From assembly GCA_947623455.1 (NCBI GenBank), contig OX392534.1:11790001-11854000 (forward strand): DNA of 64,000 nt, written 5' to 3'. This DNA comes from Mimachlamys varia (Eukaryota; Mollusca; Bivalvia; Pectinida; Pectinidae). Under the pieces are notes generated by a model, which saw only the letters and a list, made by a program, of their open reading frames with translations, searched no databases and had not been told where the DNA came from. The position numbers were made by a program, and so were the translations under genes. Shown here in pieces: positions 35,701 to 40,650 of the stretch (position 1 is the first letter of the stretch; each line of letters opens with the position of its first letter).

Positions 35701-37344
35701 AAATCCTACAGTTTGAAACACAATTGTGTGACGTCACCAACAATTAACGTAGGCGGAGCTTGCAAATTTCATGCTGTTACATTTATTGAAACATTCCCAC
35801 GTTTATTAGTTTTGAAATGAAATCTGTGTCCGGAGATTTGACTATAATGAACAAAATAGTTACATTTCACAGAAAGATACTGTAAAAATAAGGATAAACT
35901 TTCTATTTTGTTTAGGTTATCGGGGGATATACAATAGAAAGTTAATCCTTAAATATAAATTGATTATACCGTAATTGACCAAATGTAAGCACCTTGCAAA
36001 GCTTATACCATTCTTAGTTTAAAATACTTTTAATGAACAGGCCAATAAGCGTAAGATATATACGTAGTTTCACCGATCATCATGTAATACGTTGGACCTA
36101 AATTGAACTATAAACGTATTTTTACATATTTTCGACAGGTGGTTTGTAAATGTGTTTATCTAAATATGGTATTAAACATTTTTACCGTCGACGTACATTT
36201 GTAAAAAGGAGATAGACATGCCGATATTCAAGTTTATTATATTATTTAATGTTTGTGGAGTATACAGCGCCGGTGTTTATGTTACGTATTTTTCTGTGTG
36301 GACGAGCAGACGAAGGAAAGGTAAACTTTTCCACGTGTCACTTCAGGCTACCATCTTGTGTGAGTGAGTAACTCTCGTAAACTAACATCAAACACAGCCG
36401 CTTACAAATGGGTTTTCTGTTCGAGGTACCAGTAACACTTATACATTTTACACCTCTCCTTTATATAAACAAATCAAAATTGAAAATCCTCCGAGGTCTA
36501 AACACCATGACTTCCCAGTACAAATGTTAATGTATTGGTATTATATTACATTGTTCTCTACCACCAAGGAGAACACAAAATCCCGAAGAATGATACAGCA
36601 ACGTGAATATCTTTTGCGATTTATATGTATACAGCTTTCTGTCTGAAGTTTTGTCATTTACCCCTAGCCTAAAATGCCCTCAAAGCAGTTATCCCGCGCC
36701 GTCCAGCAATCCCCCTCGCGAAACATTATAACAATTAGATCTAATTCGCACTAAATACAATTATTCACATATCACAATAATGTATCTCTCGAATTATTAA
36801 AGGACTTTATTAGCAAAAACGGGAACACCCACGTCATTTACGTTACGTCGCCATGCATTCGAATCTAAGTCTCGCCATCACATTGATTATACCGCGTCAT
36901 ATTGTCCTCTTACGCCCAGTCACTTTTAAATAATTACCTCATGAAATAACCAAAACTTTTTTATGAAATATACGTTATTATATCATAATGTACCGTCAAT
37001 GAGTTTAACCCCACGACCATTTAACGTTTTTCTCGCGAAATGACATCCCTTACCCCCACAGCATCACGTCACTTACCGAAGGACACTTTCACTCTGATGT
37101 CGAAAAGGCGTGGTTTAGATGGAGGCCTGGGAGGGTTTCTTGGAACCCCGGCACGAATTTCGTACCCTGAGAGTGATGGTTCTTGGTCCACAAACCTAGC
37201 CTTTCTGACGTTTGACATGCCCTTTGGAGGATAAGTGAGTGCCCCTTTCATGGAATATCTGTTTCCTGCTACCCCGGTATCCACCCGGGATAATAACAAC
37301 GTCCAAACCACAATGATCAGTACACAATAACAGCTACGGTACAT
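2027..37344 (-). CDS. Adhesion GPCR with cadherin, FN3, 12 EGF, HormR, GAIN and 7TM domains (16 exons)
   Basis: Inferred spliced gene of 4,890 coding nt, about 1,629 residues. Exons (minus strand): 37344-37077, 32021-31380, 27838-27557, 24081-22645, 12797-12750, 10650-10445, 9982-9842, 9396-9302, 7327-7147, 6343-6122, 5548-5509, 5231-5134, 4677-4553, 4287-4019, 3506-3434, 2789-2027. Every intron is GT/AG and all phases join. Approximate residues: signal peptide 1-25; cadherin repeats 90-303; FN3 304-397; EGF-like repeats 403-880; HormR 896-960; GAIN 962-1220, with predicted self-cleavage at L1213|T1214; seven helices about 1237-1487; cytoplasmic tail 1488-1629. Family knowledge: such receptors sit at the cell surface, bind matrix or neighbouring cells through the N-terminal fragment, and signal through G proteins when the stalk starting at the cleavage site is exposed. 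The ectodomain order resembles a reduced CELSR-like plan, but with FN3 and without a laminin G domain that I can see. Ligand and G-protein coupling are unknown. Membership of the adhesion GPCR family is very secure; exact exon borders are slightly less so. Confidence 0.93.
2790..3433. other. Intron 15, mostly a palindromic MITE
   Basis: The intron holds the inverted-repeat element at 3159-3354. Near 2855-2985 a short segment with 'atatgcggcaaagtctt' and 'ctatccatggt' is repeated with about 80-bp spacing. Nothing else is seen. Confidence 0.7.
3159..3354. mobile_element. Palindromic MITE, family P, copy 1
   Basis: About 195 bp that folds almost entirely on itself. Left arm: ggtttcatcaacgttccttt, then acttaaggaaactccttaac. 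The right arm is its reverse complement ending ggaacgttgatgaaacc. It has no coding capacity. A second copy of the same family is at 39222-39422. It sits inside the last intron of the receptor, where a hairpin in the pre-mRNA is possible. Confidence 0.75.
3434..3506 (-). CDS. Exon 15: transmembrane helix 4 and loop 2
   Basis: Acceptor ttacag|GTCTCC, donor AAACTT|GTAAGC; 73 nt, enters phase 1, leaves phase 2. Spliced peptide: WG|LPAVVVAVTMGINKLDNYRSKGN, which has the 'W..P...V' helix 4 of adhesion GPCRs and the start of extracellular loop 2. Loop 2 usually has 'CW'; here it reads NFCF across the junction with exon 16. Confidence 0.9.
4019..4287 (-). CDS. Exon 14: transmembrane helices 2 and 3
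   Basis: Acceptor tttcag|GTCTCT, donor CTGGG|GTAAGT; enters phase 2, leaves phase 1. Helix 2 is ILLNMCVSMLLLNVSFLLMA. Helix 3 is [30 protein letters not shown], with the conserved 'HYF.L.T..WM..EA..MY' pattern of adhesion GPCRs. C1302 at the top of helix 3 should pair with C1377 in extracellular loop 2. The end begins helix 4. Confidence 0.95.
4427..4486. repeat. AAAT-rich low-complexity tract
   Basis: A-rich sequence with repeated aaataaat units in intron 13, about 60 bp. Confidence 0.8.
4553..4677 (-). CDS. Exon 13: stalk and transmembrane helix 1
   Basis: Acceptor tttcag|GACCCG, donor TTTCAG|GTAAGT; enters phase 0, leaves phase 2. Encodes DPTPNMVLPDNHDKALTSIS, then YIGCAISIFGLTFTIVTFSIFR, which is helix 1 of a class B2 receptor (the I-G-C...S pattern is typical). 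The short proline-containing stalk links the tethered agonist to the membrane. Confidence 0.9.
5134..5231 (-). CDS. Exon 12: GPS cleavage site and tethered agonist
   Basis: Acceptor tttcag|ATCGTA, donor CTACTG|GTGAGT. Encodes residues 1188-1220. It contains YHLTSFAVLL, so the autoproteolysis triad H1212-L1213|T1214 is intact, and the predicted tethered agonist begins TSFAVLL. Of the four usual GPS cysteines only the first (C1181, exon 11) and third (C1208) are present: M1196 and A1210 occupy the expected positions of the second and fourth. Cleavage is therefore predicted, with one fewer disulphide. Confidence 0.9.
5509..5548 (-). CDS. Exon 11: 40-nt micro-exon, first half of the GPS motif
   Basis: Acceptor ttttcag|ATCGGA, donor AAAGA|GTAAGT. 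It encodes IGSNHTCVYWNTK, giving the C-x-[FYW]-W start of the GPS motif (C1181, W1184). Enters phase 0, leaves phase 1. It is below normal ORF size limits and is recovered only by splicing logic, but the exact GPS continuity with exon 12 makes it strong. Confidence 0.87.
6122..6343 (-). CDS. Exon 10: GAIN beta subdomain
   Basis: Acceptor ctttcag|CATGGT, donor ATAGAA|GTGAGT; 222 nt, phase 0 at both ends. Encodes HGVKMALPKEVFD..., then VRLEFVSYRTSAFF and QRVISATVHNTDISDLNFPIEYSVPN. In adhesion GPCRs this is the part where a 'V.F..Y....FF' strand and 'VISATV' precede the GPS. The donor used is inside a longer open frame; it was chosen because the GTGAGT is strong and the next exon restores the GPS in frame. 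Confidence 0.86.
7147..7327 (-). CDS. Exon 9: GAIN domain, transition to beta subdomain
   Basis: Acceptor ctgcag|ATTGAT, donor GGCCTG|GTACGT; enters phase 2, leaves phase 0. Encodes residues about 1040-1100: a helix (LIRVLEDFTKEV), then strand-like segments (TENINVMVVNFSLP) typical of GAIN-B. Three N-glycosylation sequons (NVS, NFS, NAS) suggest it faces outside. Position and phase support the assignment. Confidence 0.8.
8990..9185 (-). repeat. Family A dispersed repeat, reverse copy
   Basis: Reverse complement of the core seen elsewhere in the window (cgtcaacaaaaccataatcc, then tttacatggagacccttg, then cagaagccgc and cgacgacactcgccatgt). It lies in intron 8. No conserved protein is visible; apparent short peptides arise because all copies share the same sequence. 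Confidence 0.75.
9302..9396 (-). CDS. Exon 8: GAIN domain helix
   Basis: Found by splice signals and frame: acceptor atttcag|ATAGCA, donor GAAAG|GTACAA, entering phase 0 and leaving phase 2. The peptide starts IAEEVTRVVSNLLTATESVL and ends in a polar stretch with NHS, a glycosylation sequon. The heptad-like hydrophobic spacing matches a GAIN-A helix. It continues in frame into exon 9 (R-L-I-R-V-L-E-D-F). Confidence 0.76.
9842..9982 (-). CDS. Exon 7: start of GAIN domain (helical subdomain A)
   Basis: Acceptor ttttag|TTGACT, donor GACGAG|GTTTGT; phase 0 at both ends, 47 codons. The peptide (LTAAEAEKRLLDLM..., then VVINATDILENLLVF) is amphipathic and helical, with one NxT sequon. This is what the helical GAIN-A subdomain looks like between HormR and the GPS in other adhesion GPCRs. 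Assigned by position, phase and helical pattern. Confidence 0.78.
10445..10650 (-). CDS. Exon 6: hormone-receptor (HormR/HRM) domain
   Basis: Acceptor cttgcag|ACAATG, donor AGAGAG|GTTAGT; enters in phase 1 and leaves in phase 0. Encodes residues about 893-961. The peptide has the HormR signature: a first cysteine (NVC), then IWPETAPGQ, a cysteine-proline (MMCPYG), a histidine/proline-rich loop, RPCYKS, and AYWGQPDTAAC. Family knowledge: this domain lies just before GAIN in many adhesion GPCRs. It is known to bind peptide hormones only in class B receptors, so a ligand here is not implied. Confidence 0.88.
10974..11094. mobile_element. Short inverted-repeat MITE in intron 5
   Basis: Left arm ggtcaatatggtgttacacc + aacctggt. 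The right arm, aaccaggttggtataacacc + acattgacc, is its near reverse complement. An inner copy of 'atattgacctcgg / ctcaatatttgat' adds to the fold. Non-coding. Confidence 0.65.
11405..11730 (+). repeat. Family A dispersed repeat, forward copy (most complete in gene region)
   Basis: Runs agagaataccgaagcg..., caaactcaaaatcgattaaa, gattcacatggagaccc, aagaccaggtgttccggaag, gcgtcttctgcttcatcgac, ending in catactcaaaaacttccatc. It is the clearest single copy for comparison. Located in intron 5. Confidence 0.8.
12750..12797 (-). CDS. Exon 5: 48-nt micro-exon closing EGF repeat 12
   Basis: Too short to show as an ORF. Acceptor tttcag|GTCAGAAG and donor GATGTG|GTATGT enclose 48 nt. Spliced to exon 4 it reads TGQKCNVAIDPCSFSRC, supplying the sixth cysteine of EGF 12 and leading into the HormR domain. 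Phase 1 at both ends. The EGF completion and exact phase fit make this convincing despite its size. Confidence 0.87.
13777..13845 (+). repeat. 65-bp dispersed motif, copy 1
   Basis: ttcggcatactgtatctatt + actaaatttaaaatgtgtagc + ... gtgtgtgttacgta. Near-identical copies lie at about 17278-17345 and 31127-31195. Confidence 0.75.
13866..14036. repeat. Two-copy tandem duplication, about 85 bp
   Basis: Both copies contain acattgt.gatc....ctgaacccag and then gaagatttatatcatattt with tactgcccggtctagttcac. They differ at a few positions, so the duplication is not brand new. Confidence 0.85.
15965..16135. repeat. Dispersed repeat fragment (tagcgccctatctagctaac type)
   Basis: Contains tagcgccctatctagctaac and cactctaaagcgctttacag, then an AT/AC-rich stretch and ggagctgccttatcgggcgc. 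It looks like a fragment of a widespread non-coding repeat; I see one copy here, so the call rests on general resemblance. Confidence 0.35.
17170..17345. repeat. Composite of two dispersed repeats
   Basis: First part: gacccttctgcttctacat ... gagtcctagaaggacgaaac + agctgtatg; its inverse is seen at about 33185-33290 and a piece near 24838-24885. The second part, from 17278, is the 65-bp motif (copy 2). Confidence 0.65.
17492..18041. repeat. Minisatellite, about 31-bp unit
   Basis: Roughly 17-18 degenerate copies of a unit like cgacaggaagcgtccccatt + aaacttataac. Copies differ by small changes, with conserved 'cattaaa' and 'tataac'. Short ORFs through it are by-products. Confidence 0.9.
19590..21355. 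repeat. Minisatellite, about 57-bp unit, with degenerate edge
   Basis: Around 26 copies of a unit including gacgctgatgataatattga, tgtcgttgttgttattactt and acattttgttgttgtt, clearest between 19700 and 21090; from about 21090 to 21355 it decays into GTT/GAT-rich sequence. A 242-bp higher-order duplication is visible (landmarks at 19931 and 20173). Apparent 60-95 residue peptides on either strand are simple repeats. Confidence 0.92.
21359..21590. mobile_element. Possible MITE with tactgtaaa ends
   Basis: Starts tactgtaaaagccaatattt and ends with the inverse of atactgtaaatgtggaaatt; the interior is rich in ttcgcg/cgcgaa. Similar ttcgcg-rich text occurs near 54165-54235. The arms are imperfect, so the call is tentative. 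Confidence 0.4.
22292..22447. mobile_element. Inverted-repeat MITE in intron 4
   Basis: Left: acctggtcctaagatcataa + aacaatcctagactaaa, then gcttagccaatcacg. The right side mirrors it: cgtgattggctaag, then ttagacgaacgattgtttca + tgatccaaggacctggt. About 155 bp, non-coding, close to the 3' end of the EGF exon. Confidence 0.7.
22645..24081 (-). CDS. Exon 4: twelve EGF-like repeats in one exon
   Basis: An uninterrupted 1,437-nt exon, phase 1 at both ends (acceptor tttcag|GTCTGT, donor CACGG|GTAAGT), encoding residues about 398-877. I count twelve six-cysteine EGF modules of 38-45 residues; the last gains its sixth cysteine from exon 5. Most have the form CxxxPCxNGGTC...CxCxxGxxGxxC. None has the DxDEC start of calcium-binding EGF. 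Nine of twelve have C2-x4-[ST]-C3, the O-fucose consensus (POFUT1). Four have C-x-S-x-P-C, the O-glucose consensus (POGLUT1). Repeats 9, 11 and 12 are the most divergent. Closest in style to Notch/Delta/Crumbs-type EGF arrays. Confidence 0.93.
24082..27556. other. Intron 3, 3.5 kb
   Basis: Holds a C-run at about 25885-25895, an A-run at about 27343-27360, a SINE tail fragment at about 26481-26525, and a short piece of a dispersed repeat (cattctaggactcgtcagtg, near 24848). No exon is recognised. Confidence 0.6.
26481..26525 (-). repeat. SINE tail fragment
   Basis: tttattttattttacgttct + attaacagccagggtca matches the 3' part of the fuller SINE at 42507-42722. Confidence 0.5.
27557..27838 (-). 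CDS. Exon 3: fibronectin type III domain
   Basis: Encodes residues about 304-397, phase 1 at both ends (acceptor cggtag|CTCCGG, donor AACG|GTAAGA). The peptide begins PPELFCVSVEG. It has the FN3 strand pattern: ICWKDP for the B-strand tryptophan, VEKYQLQIA for strand C, and SYRFTVKVFNNTHWSP for strand F and the FG loop. The cysteine pair in strands A and B (FC, IC) may be disulphide-bonded. It joins the cadherin block to the EGF block. The domain call is by pattern, not by a profile search. Confidence 0.83.
29883..30173. mobile_element. Cluster of palindromes with two CRE sites
   Basis: Left hairpin: agttggcattcattaggcca + tgaatgccaat. Then TGACGTCA at 29924 and 29941. Right hairpin: gaactgctttcagttggctt ... 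and its inverse ending gccaactgaaagcagttc at about 30171. Both ends share 'ttggcattcat', suggesting one fold-back element of about 290 bp. Confidence 0.5.
31127..31195 (+). repeat. 65-bp dispersed motif, copy 3
   Basis: cttcggcatactgtatctat + tactaaatttaagaggtgcagc; same as the copies in intron 4. Confidence 0.75.
31380..32021 (-). CDS. Exon 2: two cadherin-type repeats
   Basis: Encodes residues about 90-303, phase 1 at both ends (acceptor ttgtag|GTGGCC, donor CCAC|GTAAGT). The second repeat is canonical: APTF entry, VHAVDND where cadherins have the AxDxD calcium motif, FNITPNTGKI, and VTAIDSGSP at the end (AxDxGxP). The first repeat is more divergent: TGYDN replaces AxDxD, and VVEENMFAPTF forms the linker to repeat two. 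Several NxT sequons suggest glycosylation. Calcium-dependent adhesion is likely for repeat two by family knowledge; the first repeat may bind calcium poorly. Skipping this exon would keep the frame. Confidence 0.88.
33083..33124. repeat. CCCA/CA simple repeat
   Basis: cacccacccacgcacgcgca followed by cacccacccacccac. Confidence 0.85.
34496..35169. mobile_element. Fold-back element of about 674 bp with internal hairpins and four CREs
   Basis: Both ends carry gcaatgaatgttttagcaaa in inverted orientation. A small hairpin lies at 34496-34650, and a large palindrome at about 34624-35143 is centred near 34884 (aaatattgtattatattt). Arms include gtgttataggcgtatgacag and its inverse. TGACGTCA occurs at 34744, 34765, 34993 and 35014. 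No coding capacity; a non-autonomous fold-back or MITE-like element. Confidence 0.8.
35665..35767. promoter_or_regulatory. Duplicated motif cluster in intron 1 (CRE, GC-box, octamer)
   Basis: Two diverged copies of a module about 64 bp apart. Copy one has TGACGTCG (35665), TGGGCGGAGC (from about 35686) and ATGCAAAT (35697). Copy two has TGACGTCA (35729), AGGCGGAGC (about 35751) and TGCAAAT (35761). Order and spacing of the three motif types are kept. It lies about 1.3 kb inside intron 1. It could be an enhancer or a piece of a duplicated repeat. Confidence 0.35.
37077..37344 (-). CDS. Exon 1: signal peptide and Pro-rich linker
   Basis: The first methionine is followed by a cysteine/valine/leucine-rich hydrophobic core (residues about 7-19), a typical signal peptide. 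A basic, proline-rich linker then contains PRNPPRPPSKP near residues 69-79. The exon ends GTGTCCTTCG|GTAAGT in phase 1, matching the next exon. The ATG at 37344 was chosen because it starts the signal peptide and has an in-frame stop a few codons upstream. A TATA-like box lies about 375 bp upstream. No domain is recognised in the linker. Confidence 0.82.
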
Positions 37345-37674
37345 TCTGTCTAAGTGTCATCGTCATGCATCTTTACATGTCACATACGGCCGACGTGCAG
37401 CACCAAAACTTGATGAAACCTCCTTTGTTTCTTCTATAACCACTCTTGTTGTATTCTGTAGCCATTTGAAGGCTCGGTCACATATCCATTGATACAGAAT
37501 TCACTTCATATCAAACGTCTTCCCTGCGTTTTGTTATAGGGAAGCATCCAAGCGTTTCAAACATGCAGTGAAAATTTGATAATAGTTAGATGCCTGTTGT
37601 ATAGCTATATCAAGTCTCGGGACAGTGTCATATTGTAGTTCACAGGTGTAGGATGGTAAGGAAATAATGTTCAG

Positions 37675-37682
37675 TGACGTCA
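37675..37682. promoter_or_regulatory. Full CRE palindrome TGACGTCA near the exon 1 promoter
   Basis: A perfect CREB/ATF site about 333 bp upstream of the exon 1 ATG and about 40 bp downstream of the candidate TATA box. Binding by CREB family proteins is known for this octamer; use here is inferred. Confidence 0.35.
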
Positions 37683-37717
37683 CACACAGATTCTCTCCAG
37701 ATGTGATTCCCGGTTGC

Positions 37718-37726
37718 TATTTATAA
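37718..37726 (-). promoter_or_regulatory. Candidate TATA box for exon 1
   Basis: On the minus strand the sequence reads TTATAAATA, about 375 bp upstream of the exon 1 ATG. A start site about 30 bp downstream would fall near 37690, leaving a leader of roughly 345 nt. Orientation and spacing fit, but the region is AT-rich, so chance occurrence is possible. Confidence 0.35.
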
Positions 37727-39130
37727 TACAAGGTATTTTAACTAGAATAACGCGCCTGCTATCTTATTGTCGTCCTATCCCACAGACAAACCTCTTAAAT
37801 TAACTCTCTTTATCAACTGTCCCACAGACTTAGCTAATTAGTGTCACCGTTCACTGGTTCGCTTGTATCTGGCAGGCCACACCCCTTGGCCCCGAAGTAA
37901 ATCTGCGGTTACCCCACGAGTTGACGCCGACCCTGGGTTTGACATTATCAGGTCACAAGATCATGTATCACCAGAACACTAAACAGGTATAGCGTAACCT
38001 GTAGCATCGCTGAAATTCTTAAAATATAAAAACGTACGACTTTCTTACGATGTTTCCTTAGAAGTCCATTGTTACTCCGTCACACACTTTCAGGTACACC
38101 AGCAATGAAACGTTACGGCAGAGAAGTTGATTATTAACATCCATTCCCCTCTTCATTATAATTTGCGCCGTAAGATGGTTTCAACTTGTGAACGAGGTAT
38201 TTAAATTAGAATATATTTAGCTAATAACATTGAAATATTTCCAGCATACTTGTGCGTGTGTGTATATTCCTGTTAGCACTATCATATTAACTCAATGCAT
38301 TTCATTTTAATCTATATTGAAAATCTGTGGGATTCCAATAAATCACATAAATTCTGCACTTAATAACATCGGAACTTGTGACGAGAAACTACTCGGTAAC
38401 TCTTTGATGGAGAGTGCCAACTTAAGTTTGATCCTTTGGTAGCAGGCGAACAACTGTTGGCGGGTCGGAGCGCATGATCAAGTATATTTACCCAATATAT
38501 AGTCAATGACGTTGTATGGCGGCAGATAGAGCATCCCTTTATAACCATCTCCTCCCAGCACCAGACTAGAGCGGAGGGTTCAATAACAGTTCAGTCAATA
38601 AAGAACCACACAATAGCACTATACTAGATAGTAGGGTCAAAATCTACGGAATAGAATACGTCTAATAGCACAAAAGTTAAAAGAATGGGGAGGGGGACTC
38701 GGAAAGTATTTCAAAGCTGATAGTAACCTAGGAATGGCCATTGGGTAGAAGCTTCCGGTATCATTTAGAATCACCTGAAGGAAATGTTTGGACGAGAAAT
38801 GGTTTTGAATGGCTACAGGAATCCTAACAGTGATTGATAGCAATGGGTTTGTTATTGCAACAAAGCGTCAGAGTAACAGAAGGGGTCCATCAAAATACCC
38901 GTTGATTACAGCACCTTTGGACCTCAAACTTATTACTGATTCATCAATGTCTCTCCATAATACCATAATTACCAGGTGAACGCAGCGACCCCTGGTGCAA
39001 ACTTTTCATGCACGTGAGGGAAGTTTGTAAATATATGTGTTAGAGAACGACAGAGGTAGACAGTAGAACATCACATACCCATCCACAGCAACACTACACC
39101 GACCTAGTGCTTCTGTCATGTAACAAACTA

Positions 39131-39494
39131 CAGTCGGACCTCGATCTCGATGTCGACGGGACAATGGGAAAACTCGAGTTATCCGAGTTACGCGAGTTTG
39201 AATGTTAGTGTAAAGCTTAGCAGGCTCTAGTTTCATCAACGTTCCTTAACTTAAGGAAACTCCTTAACTTAAAAATCTCCATAGGAAAGCATTACAGATC
39301 TCGAATGTAAGGAGAAAATCTTTAGTTAAGGAACTTTCCTTAAATTCTGTAATGCTTTCCTATGGGGATTTTTAAGTTAAAGAGTTTCCTTAAGTTAAGG
39401 AACGTTGATGAAACCAGGGCCTGGGACCGACAAAGTACTTCGAATTAAACGGGGTTTTCGAGTTATGCAAGTGCGAGATAACGAGGTACGACTG
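39131..39494. mobile_element. Tc1/mariner (pogo/Tigger)-like MITE, interrupted
   Basis: Left end CAGTCGGACCTCGATCTCGA, right end (reverse) CAGTCGTACCTCGTTATCTC, both flanked by TA, as expected for TA-target transposons. Interior text such as 'aactcgagttatccgagtta' and 'ttcgagttatgcaagtgcga' mirrors between halves. The element is split by the palindromic MITE at 39222-39422. No transposase. Confidence 0.72.
39222..39422. mobile_element. Palindromic MITE, family P, copy 2
   Basis: Same family as 3159-3354: agtttcatcaacgttcctta, aaaatctccataggaaagca, and the mirrored right arm ending aacgttgatgaaaccagggc. Inserted inside the TA-flanked MITE. Confidence 0.78.
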
Positions 39495-40084
39495 TATGGA
39501 TTACTACAGCAAATCTAAAGTAAAAGCAGGAAAATCGTCACTGAAAACATTCTGAAAACATTACTCTCCGCAGGTTTTGGTGTATGACAGATGAGTGTAC
39601 GAACTTTTGAAAAAAACAACTTTATCTCAAATACACAAACGCTGTCAGGTCTGTTTGGAGAAGATAAATCGTCTGAAACATTGTCCGTAAATTTGTCTAA
39701 GGAAGCATTTCGATTAGAGATAGGGTAGGGTTTGAGGTGCTGATGGACTTGTTTTTCTATTATTTACGTTCATTTATTGGTGTACTCTTAGCACATAACG
39801 AATGACAACCAATGTCGTTCTGACTCCGTGGGTGTTTCTGTGGACCGTTACATGTCAATAGGCGTTTTCCTACCACGAACTCTAGATTTTAAGTCGTGTA
39901 GCATGTTTTTATGGATTAACAATTACTAATTGTAATTTGAAATGTTTAATGCCATTTATTTCATTTACATATTAACTCTTGGTCGTTTTGCTATACACTC
40001 ATACGTTTATATATTAGGCGTACAGTCTATCTATCTTAAGCGATCTGATATATCTATCTTTAGCGAATTACATGCTCACATCGT

Positions 40085-40650
40085 GTACAAGCATCAGAAA
40101 ATACCAAAGCAACAACAAAACCATAATCTGAACCCCGAATCGGGTACGTTGGGGCACAATAAGAATAGCAGAAAGATTTACACGGGGACCCTTGAAAAGA
40201 CGTGTAGGAGATTAAGACCAGACGTTCTGGAAGAGCAAGCGTCTTCTGCCTAGGCCATTGACGACATCCGCCTTGTTAAAGGTTAATCCAAGTAATTCAC
40301 CAAAGTGAGAACTTTGGCGCTATTGTCAATCACAACAATTAGGCATACTAATGATCATACTGAAAAACGGGGATTTTTCGCCCTGCCTTTATCTAGCTCT
40401 CTTATGTAAAGATTTAGGTCTTGAATTCGCCTTCTCAGATTTCGATTTTCATTGTACATGTAATATAAGACACAAGCAAATTATAAGCCCGGTCTAAAAT
40501 TCGCCCTTAGATTTTGGGCGGAAAAGGCGCAAATAAAAAGAAGGCGATTTTTTCCAGTATACGTCCATCTTTATATCATACAAGGATATACGATATATCT
40601 CTATGAGGCCGAGATGGCGACCACATAACTTGCTTATGGTCTTCTATTGT
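40085..40650 (+). repeat. Family A repeat with an inserted gggcgaa-type MITE
   Basis: 40085-40370 matches family A (gtcttctgcctaggcc in place of cttcatcg). About 40374-40558 is a foreign insert (gggatttttcgccctgcctt ... gggcggaaaaggcg ... ggcgatttttt). Family A text resumes with tacgtccatctttatatcat and gagatggcgaccacataact. Confidence 0.65.

Larger units (their letters stand above)
32022..37076. other. Intron 1, 5 kb
   Basis: Contains a CCCA/CA-rich tract (about 33083-33124), an inverted copy of a dispersed repeat (33185-33290), the fold-back element 34496-35169, and the duplicated CRE/GC-box/octamer module (35665-35767). No exon is seen. Confidence 0.65.

Noticed and set aside
37345..37400. 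Exon 1 as an internal exon joined to the 46613 exon
   Set aside because: A weak acceptor (cttag) exists and the phase could fit, but this would put a signal peptide in the middle of the protein; alternative first exons are simpler.
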